The position numbers were made by a program, and so were the translations under genes. The notes under the pieces were generated by a model. The model was not told the DNA's origin. It ran no database searches and saw only the letters and a program-made list of their open reading frames with translations. From Buddleja alternifolia (taxonomy: Eukaryota > Streptophyta > Magnoliopsida > Lamiales > Scrophulariaceae): a stretch of DNA of 64,000 nucleotides. Location of the stretch: positions 12,653,134-12,717,133 of the forward strand of contig CM033401.1 of NCBI GenBank assembly GCA_019426215.1. Direction: 5' to 3'. Shown here piece by piece: positions 57,543 to 64,000 of the stretch. The first letter of the stretch is position 1; every line of letters starts with the position of its first letter.

Positions 57543-59144
57543 ACCTAGGATTAAAACCTAGGTGTTGTACACGGCTTCTCTCCTTAAAAAATAGGGAGAG
57601 GCGTGTACATATATATGTATATGGCAATTTTCCTTTTTCTTTTATTCTCCTCTCTCCACAAATAGTTGGACTCCTTTCCAACTAACAAGATATTACCATA
57701 TCTAATAATATCCTAAAATATATCTTATAAGATCCTTCCTTATTAATTAGTTACCTTAACTAATTAAAAGATCCTAATAAATATATTTATAGAATATTAA
57801 TTATTATATATATTTAACAAACTTGGTGAGCAAGATAAATCTTTCCACCAAATCCACATACACACATGTACACGCCACATGTGCACTTATGTCTGTGTGT
57901 ATATATATATATTATTTTCTTTTTCCCCTAATTAATTAATTAGTCCTTCCCAGTTTAATATTCTAATATTAAATTATAAGACCATTAGTTAACTAGTTAA
58001 ATTAATTTCTTTTCCTTGATTAATTTAATCCAATTAATTAATCTCACCATTAATTCACAAAGAATTAAATAGCCAATAGGTACTACACTAAGTTATGTGC
58101 GCGACACCTCAGGCTCGTTGTCAAGTTAGCAATAAGTCCTCTCATGCTAGATTAATTATTTTAAATAATTAACTAGTCCTTGAATTAATCTCACCAAAAA
58201 TTAATCCAAAGCACCTATTGGTCATAGTTCGATGTCTATCAACGTTGCCATGACTACCTAGATGTCAACGATGAAAAGCAAAAACCTATCGAGTTACGAT
58301 CGTCATGTGAGTGGAATCCTTCATCAATTCCCGTCCATGGTCTAGGGTATGGCGACGGTCGAACCCTTGTAACCTTGGAAATTATGACTGTGTTGTGACA
58401 TCTAATGATCCAGTCTATGTCAATGATCCAGTCTTCCAACCCGGGATCAACAATGCCTCTATGAAAACAATCGCTGATCAAAGGTTTTTCATGATCATTT
58501 AGATTCTCGTAACATCATAGGAAAAATAGGGTACTCGTGACCCTGGATGAATCCCTCTCCGACTGCCATTTGTTCCACTACACTACCACACTATACCCAA
58601 CATACACGCCGTATGACTCTTCTGGAGTGCACGTGCATATCAAAGCAGAGTGGGTAGTGCCCTTTCCAAATGACATCTTAGGTCTAAGGATTAATCTCAC
58701 ACTACGAAACTCAAAGACTCCATGTTCGACAGCACCAAATGGGAGTCCTCAAGCGGGGTCATTCAATTCCATAATCCAGTATGAATCTCTATATATGTAT
58801 TTCCATTCAAGGCATCGACAATGGAACTCGTTAACCTCTCGAAAGAGTTATATATATGAACAAGTCTTGACAAGGCCAGTGATATCCCACATCTCACAGC
58901 CTATATGACTTGCAACAACATTTAGGATTACAATCTTTGAGAACATTCCATATGTTTCCCCTGACCGCCTCCCCTAACCATATGTAATTCATGGGATCTT
59001 TATCTATACTACCAATAGTTATAACAATAAAGAAGCATACCATAAATAAAACATTCAATATATTTAAAACAAAACTGTCATAGTATTTACATTTAATATG
59101 GCTGAGCCCAAAACAATTGGCTCGCCGGAAACCTAATACTATCA
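57014..59144 (+). mobile_element. Solo LTR downstream of CER3
   Basis: Starts TGTTGGGATCGCG and ends ATACTATCA, flanked on both sides by AAAGT (57009–57013 and 59145–59149). 2131 bp without coding. The opening, including a GCGGAA word, resembles the solo LTR at 11112. A TA-then-GA microsatellite lies at 57493–57540. The right end is a plain CA without the full inverted CCAACA, so the border is less sure than the duplication suggests. Confidence 0.75.
57493..57540. repeat. (TA)n(GA)n microsatellite
   Basis: About 9 TA units, then about 15 GA units, inside the solo LTR. Likely polymorphic. Confidence 0.9.
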
Positions 59145-59149
59145 AAAGT

Positions 59150-60720
59150 ATGAAATAAAAATAATTAGTTTTAGACATTATTTAGTGATTGTTTATTATT
59201 ATATTGTTTATTTTATATGCATGTATGTAAACATATTTTAGTATACTTGTATTTTAGCAAGTTTATTTTATATTGTGCATCTCAAATGGATGCACAATAA
59301 CTATTGGGAAAATTGCATAACATACCCCTGTGAAACACGAAACTTGCACGAAACCCACCTGTGTCAAAAAAATAGGCATAGAAACCCCTGTGTAATTTTG
59401 AATTTGCACACTCTCCCTTTTTGTTAGTTAAGATTAACACCATTAATTTTTCATGATATGCCTATTATGCCCCTCCTATTGATAAGCATTATATTTATTC
59501 TGATTTATTCTTAACCGTTAGATCATTTGTGATCTACCATTTGATTTTATTTATTTGCATTTATTATGAGCCGTTGGATCATTTGATCAGAAAAAATCTA
59601 AAAAAATAGAAAAATATTTTAGAAAAACTCATAAAAATAATATAAAAACAGAAAAAATATTTTAAAAATTAATTGAAAGTCATAAAATATTCAAAAAATG
59701 CAAAAAAAAAAAGAAAAAAATGAGGAATAATTATGAAATTCGGTCGAAAATTAAAAAGCAAAATTAGAAATTAAAAAAGAAAGAAAGAATCAGACAAAAT
59801 AAGAAAAATCAAAACCATAAAAATTAAAAAAAAAATCAAACCCATAAGAACATCGGAACGACGATGGTGGCTTTGGTGGTGGACTTTTAATTGAGTAATA
59901 GTGTCGTAGTAGTGGTCGGTGCATCAAATCGGGACAGAAGAATATGCGGGATGGTGTCGCGGCGAGGGAGAGATGTTGTGGCCGATTTCAGTAGTGGTGG
60001 TGGTGGTATGGGTGGCCGATTGCAGGGGTTGGTGGTGCGCGATGAAGGGGAACGGTTCGAGGTTGCGTCGCAGAGGTGATGAGGTGGTTGGGCATGGTGT
60101 TTTGACCATCTGAGGAGGCGGTGATATGGTGTTTTTGTTGAAAATTTGGGTTTGAGATTTGAGATTTATGCATATTTGTACAAGTGGTTTCCCAAGAGTG
60201 GATGGCAGCGGTCTTGTGTCAGGGGTCTACGTCGGAGTGAGAGCATGGAGTGCTACGGCTGCGGCGGATGCGGCGACAACGGGGAGGTGGTGGCTGGATT
60301 GGACATGGACGATGAAGAAGACGACATTAAGGAGAAAAAGACAAAAGGGAAAAAAAAGAGAAAGGAAAGTAAAAAAAATAATGGAAATTGAATTAGGCTT
60401 GGGTGTGGAAATTGAAACACCCAAAGAATGAATTTCTTTTGGAAATTTTGAAATTTTCTGAAAATTCATGTTCCTGGGTGTCGTTGTGTTGCTATGCTGC
60501 TAAAAATTCATATTCAACAAAAAGGCATATCTTGTTGGAATTTTGAAAAAAATAAATAAAAAGAAGATAAATTGAAAGAGTATGATATTCATGATTGAAG
60601 GTATAAATTGATGAAAATATGCCACTAGTTGTAATCATAATCAAATTGGTCGACCTAATAGAAATTTATACATACACAAGAAAATCGATAAATATAATCA
60701 TGATCTTAATTGAATTCATA
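59150..60720. other. Intergenic with a repeat start and a GC-rich block
   Basis: At 59309–59430 GGGAAAATTGCATAACATAC and GTGAAACACGAAACTTGCAC resemble a plant MITE end. 59580–59850 is A-rich. 59870–60320 is GC-rich (GGTGGTGG words), similar in style to 37146–37905. Its chance frames (59891–60113, 60146–60431) show no domain. Confidence 0.45.
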
Positions 60721-60804
60721 TGCTAGGTTTTGATTATTTCTTGTTGGATGATATATAATTTCCTTTTGTTTGGATATTGTACAATCATACTTGACATAAT
60801 AACA

Positions 60805-61098
60805 ATGCACAAGGATTGGCCTTCAAAATACCAATGTGCTCATGGACCAATGAAAATAGTCTGTGTCACCCATATATCTAAAAAACACAGACGGTATTTC
60901 TACCAATGCCCATCTTGGGTGAACCATGGAGATCTTTTCTTTTCTTTTTTTGTGATGAATACCATAAAAATGACGATATTAAGCCCAGTTTTCTTATCGA
61001 CAATGTATGCTCTACAACTACATCAACCAATACATCTTCTTCCACGAGCACATTTGTAGATAATGCTTTACTAGCAACACAAGTGGACTCTTTAGGAT
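60805..61098 (+). pseudogene. zf-GRF-type zinc finger relic
   Basis: The frame starting before 60805 reads WPSKYQCAHGPMKIVCV and then RRYFYQCPSW, the Cys-His-Cys layout of GRF zinc fingers (C, then C/H, then RRFYxCP). After a frameshift near 60930 the other frame gives FFFCDEYH, the usual end (FFxWxDE) of that domain, and a Ser/Thr tail to a stop at 61098. GRF fingers are common in plant genes and transposon-captured genes. Too short and broken to be a working gene. Confidence 0.5.
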
Positions 61099-62025
61099 AA
61101 GTGGACTCTTTACATTACGAGCACATTTTAGGATAAGTGGACTCTTTTAATACATTTGTAGATAATGATTTTGTATGATTTGCCTTATTTCGGCCTCTCG
61201 TGCTATGTGCATTGTGAGTCATGGTGTTAATCCTAGTTTGGCAGTCAAGTCTTAGTCGTTTTTAAGTAAAAGTGGGCATGGTTGTCCTGATGTACCAGCT
61301 CTAAACTTTTTATATTGTTGAAGCATGTGTAGCCTCCTTTTGCACTTATGGCCACATGTTGCACATAGTTTATGCTGTTAAGCATTTAATATAGATGCAC
61401 TTTGTTCTTGAAATTGAAAAAATAAGTGGACTCAGAGGCTGCAACAAGAGAAATATGGTGAAGTGAAGAATTTTGTGTTAAAAACAAATTCAGGCATCAC
61501 TTTAGGACTAGAAATGCAATTTACACTCTCTTGGTACTCCTGGGTGGCATTTACCTATTAGAAAAACTTTCAAATGGTGGATAAATTAATCGTCTTAGAT
61601 TCCATTTTGTATGAATTCCTTTTAGTGCATTCATATTTAATAATCTCACGAAGACGACTATAATTTGTCATCTAAGTTGCATTTTTAAGCTAAAAAAAAT
61701 TGGATAACTCTATTTGTTGTGATGGACCACAATTTTTCAAAAAAAAAGTCTTTAAAGTTGTTGCCTATTTGTTCATCCTATGCCTATTTGTCATCTATAG
61801 AAAACCACATTTACAAGAAAATACATTAATTTTCCATCTCTATTCTTGTGTCATTCAAAACATATAAAAATTATCTCAATTGTGGCAATATCATAAAATT
61901 GTCAAAACCAAACGACATTGATATAAATACTTAAAAATTCAAAATACGAACCAAGTCTCATATTCTTCTAAAATATTGAAAATAGAGAAAATAAGATCTT
62001 GGTAAATTGAAGATACCATACAAGT
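61099..62025. other. Intergenic, no gene seen
   Basis: AT-rich; GTGGACTCTTTA words repeat at 61083–61145. No coding signal. Confidence 0.5.
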
Positions 62026-62460
62026 CTAAATACGCATTAAGAATTGCACACCCTTACAAATTTCAAAAAAATAGGAATATACTAGTTCAAAAAATAGCAT
62101 GTGGAAGGTTCGTGGATCACGAAACTTCAACTTTTGCATTATCTTCGCTGTGGTCGACAACGTCTTTTTGAGGGGCTCTTTCTTGAGTACTTGAGGACAT
62201 TCACCACAGTAGGTGGTTTTGTGGGTGAAACACCACTTGGACCCCATGGTCCAAACTTATATGGGTACTTTTCACGTTTGTTGAGTACTTATCAGTTGGT
62301 CACCATATTGACGTGAATTTTTCCTTCAACGTAATTCAACATAGTTGAACCTTCACCTTCTTCATCATCATCAACTTGAATGACTTTCATCATAGGATAC
62401 AAAATATCGTTATCTCTCTCATTATCATCGTCACTAGAACAAAATGATTAGCTATTTTGG
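62026..62460 (-). other. Coding-like remnant, unknown
   Basis: On the minus strand 62460–62320 gives an acidic stretch (DDDNERDND and DDDEEGEG) and 62247–62026 a Cys/Lys-containing frame (CGECPQVLKKEPLKK). Frames do not join. I do not recognise a family; it may be an old gene piece or chance. Confidence 0.25.
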
Positions 62461-63470
62461 AGGAGTTGCCACGTTTTTATTGCGTGGACGAAATATATTT
62501 TGCAACTCAACCCACTGGGATTCCCCAATTGAAATATATTCCTTCACGATAATGGATTCCTAATAACATAGTCAAATATAGCTAAATAACTAGTTGAATA
62601 AAATAAGCGTAATTTGGTAATGACTCCAAATCTTGATGAAAACAAGAGATTGTAACAACCATGGAATCTCTTACACCATCATTGAGCCGTAACCATAAAT
62701 AAATCTATTGTAATAAATTAGGAAATGTGTAATAACTATAGAAAAAGATGCAAGAGACTAAGATGAAAAAAAAAAGTTGTATTTATTTTAGGATTTAGAT
62801 ATGGCAAGGATTATTGATATAGAAATAACTTATAGAGATGAGTTATATAAATATATTATTCACATTTACCTTGATCCACCATTTTTCTCAAACCCAGGGG
62901 TTGTGGGGAGTGGTGGGTCCTCGACCTAATACACGTCAAGAGTCGCTCTTGACTGTGGGAATGGAGCAGATTTCCTTGGACAGTGTATCACCTTTGAGTG
63001 CCTCCACATCTGCTAAAGGGATTATCCCTGCCGCTCGGCGGTGGACACCTTGGTGGAACACAAAAAAAAAAATCATGAGTACGAACGTTGATTGAAATTC
63101 CATAAAGAAATTTTGGTTGCAGAATCGCAGAAGGGTGACAGCAGCAAAGGTCTAGTGGATATTGGGGTGTGGCATGAAATTATCAATGTGCACCATACAA
63201 TACTATTTTTACTCTGGATGAGTTAAAAACCGGACTTTGGACGAGAGATAATTGAGGGTGTAATATGATTCTTTCTAGTTCATGGGGGTAAGTGTTATGT
63301 AACCTTATTTGAGGGTGCTAATTAAATTTTACTCTCTATTAGAACTTAATTGATTACTTCGAGTAATCAACTTCGTTTGGTATAGATTCTGTCCTTTTAA
63401 TTTTGAATAGCTGTTATGACATAGAGATAAATTAATGCAAGAAAATCCCGCGGTTTCATATCTATTTATT
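62461..63470. other. Intergenic with a GC-richer island
   Basis: 62890–63060 is GC-richer than its surroundings and is open on + (part of 62838–63095), with a possible CAG acceptor at about 62898 and words such as AARRWTPWWN. No family recognised. The rest is AT-rich. Confidence 0.35.
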
Positions 63471-63800
63471 TGGGCTTAAAATATTACATATCTGAACTTA
63501 TGAGTTTGTGACATTTTTTTATACAAATTTTTTTTTTGTACATTTTTTTATCTATTGGCATATTCCAAATGAATAAACAAACTTTGTTTTTACACTTTTT
63601 AATCTGAACTTTGTTTTTATTTACACTTTTTTATCCAACTTTATTATTTTTTACATTTTTTTATCCCATTCCGCCGAATATGCCATATAGATAAAAAGTG
63701 AAAATCCAAAAGGTTGAGATAAAAAAGTGTAAAAAAAAAAAATTGTATAAAAAAGTGTCAAAACTCAGAAAATTCGGGTAGCTTTGTGTTTTACCCCTAT
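63471..63800. mobile_element. Foldback MITE-like inverted repeat
   Basis: The left arm (ACATTTTTTTATACAAATTT, then ACATTTTTTTATC, then GGCATATTCC) is answered by an inverted right arm (AATATGCC, then GATAAAAAAGTG, then TTGTATAAAAAAGTGTCAAA). The whole block could fold into one long hairpin. No coding, and the target duplication is not clear. Confidence 0.6.
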
Positions 63801-64000
63801 ATTTAAAATGGAGAAAGGAATTCAATAAATTGTCATCCCTGATTCTTCCTTAATCCTTAGTGATTAATTTATTATTTCGTTTAAATCTTCACTCAAACTG
63901 AGTTGTTAAGTCTGACTTATAAGCCGCTGATCAGGCCTAGCTCTACTAACAAAGTTGGGGCACCAAGATATTAAACTCTTAATTTTACTCTTATCGATAC
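63801..64000. other. Window edge, no gene seen
   Basis: AT-rich, nothing recognised. Confidence 0.5.

Noticed and set aside
57362..57685. Frames over the TA/GA microsatellite
   Set aside because: Encoded Ser-Leu or Arg-Glu repeats come from the microsatellite inside a solo LTR.
59891..60431. Overlapping frames as small genes
   Set aside because: Same low-complexity GGTGG composition; frames on both strands are equally open.
59309..63310. One large transposon with ends at 59309 and about 63310
   Set aside because: The ACATAACA-type words at both places are only loosely similar and no target duplication was seen.

Overview
The window is nuclear DNA of a flowering plant. It is AT-rich, has one multi-exon plant gene with GT–AG introns, and is otherwise packed with plant LTR retrotransposons and small DNA transposons. 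The protein style and repeat types fit a eudicot; I cannot name the species. No rRNA, tRNA, CRISPR or bacterial feature was seen.

Layout. (1) 1–~10.5 kb: the 3' part of a decayed Ty3/gypsy element of the Tat/Ogre type (gag, protease, RT, RNase H, second RNase H, integrase on +). It carries a six-exon antisense gene (9121 to 5545, -) with a plant mobile domain (PMD)-like N-terminal part and its own TATA box. (2) 10742–32050: an old small-LTR Ty1/copia element on the - strand (CopiaA). It was broken by a solo LTR (11112–12737, TSD ATCAC, inside RNase H) and by a young SIRE-type copia element on + (14337–29894, inside the integrase). The SIRE block has gag, an intact 1079-aa pol, a large third ORF, then a second LTR followed by a second, truncated gag: a tandem LTR–int–LTR–int arrangement. 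(3) 33128–34172 and 41404–42567: two related non-autonomous hAT elements. (4) 34804–41195: a complete Athila-like LTR element on - (TSD CCAAA) that codes only for gag and protease, all decayed, with a GC-rich low-complexity block where RT and integrase would lie. (5) ~43.97–47.64 kb: a ~1.65 kb tandem duplication; one copy holds a 400-bp CACTA element and the other has the empty site. (6) 48792–49193: a hAT MITE built from GAGCTC/CTCGAG words. (7) 49854–55387: an intact CER3/WAX2 gene (11 exons, 627 aa) of cuticular wax alkane synthesis. (8) 57014–59144: a solo LTR with TSD AAAGT. (9) 59.1–64 kb: repeats, a GC-rich block, a zf-GRF coding relic and a foldback MITE.

The only clear host gene is CER3. 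The rest is a layered record of insertions whose order can be read from nesting. The less ordinary points are the intron-containing antisense gene inside the Tat element, the compound SIRE insertion with a coupled deletion, its unusual gag/pol boundary, and the family-specific CpG contexts (TCGA in the Tat element, AGCG/CGCT in the SIRE element).
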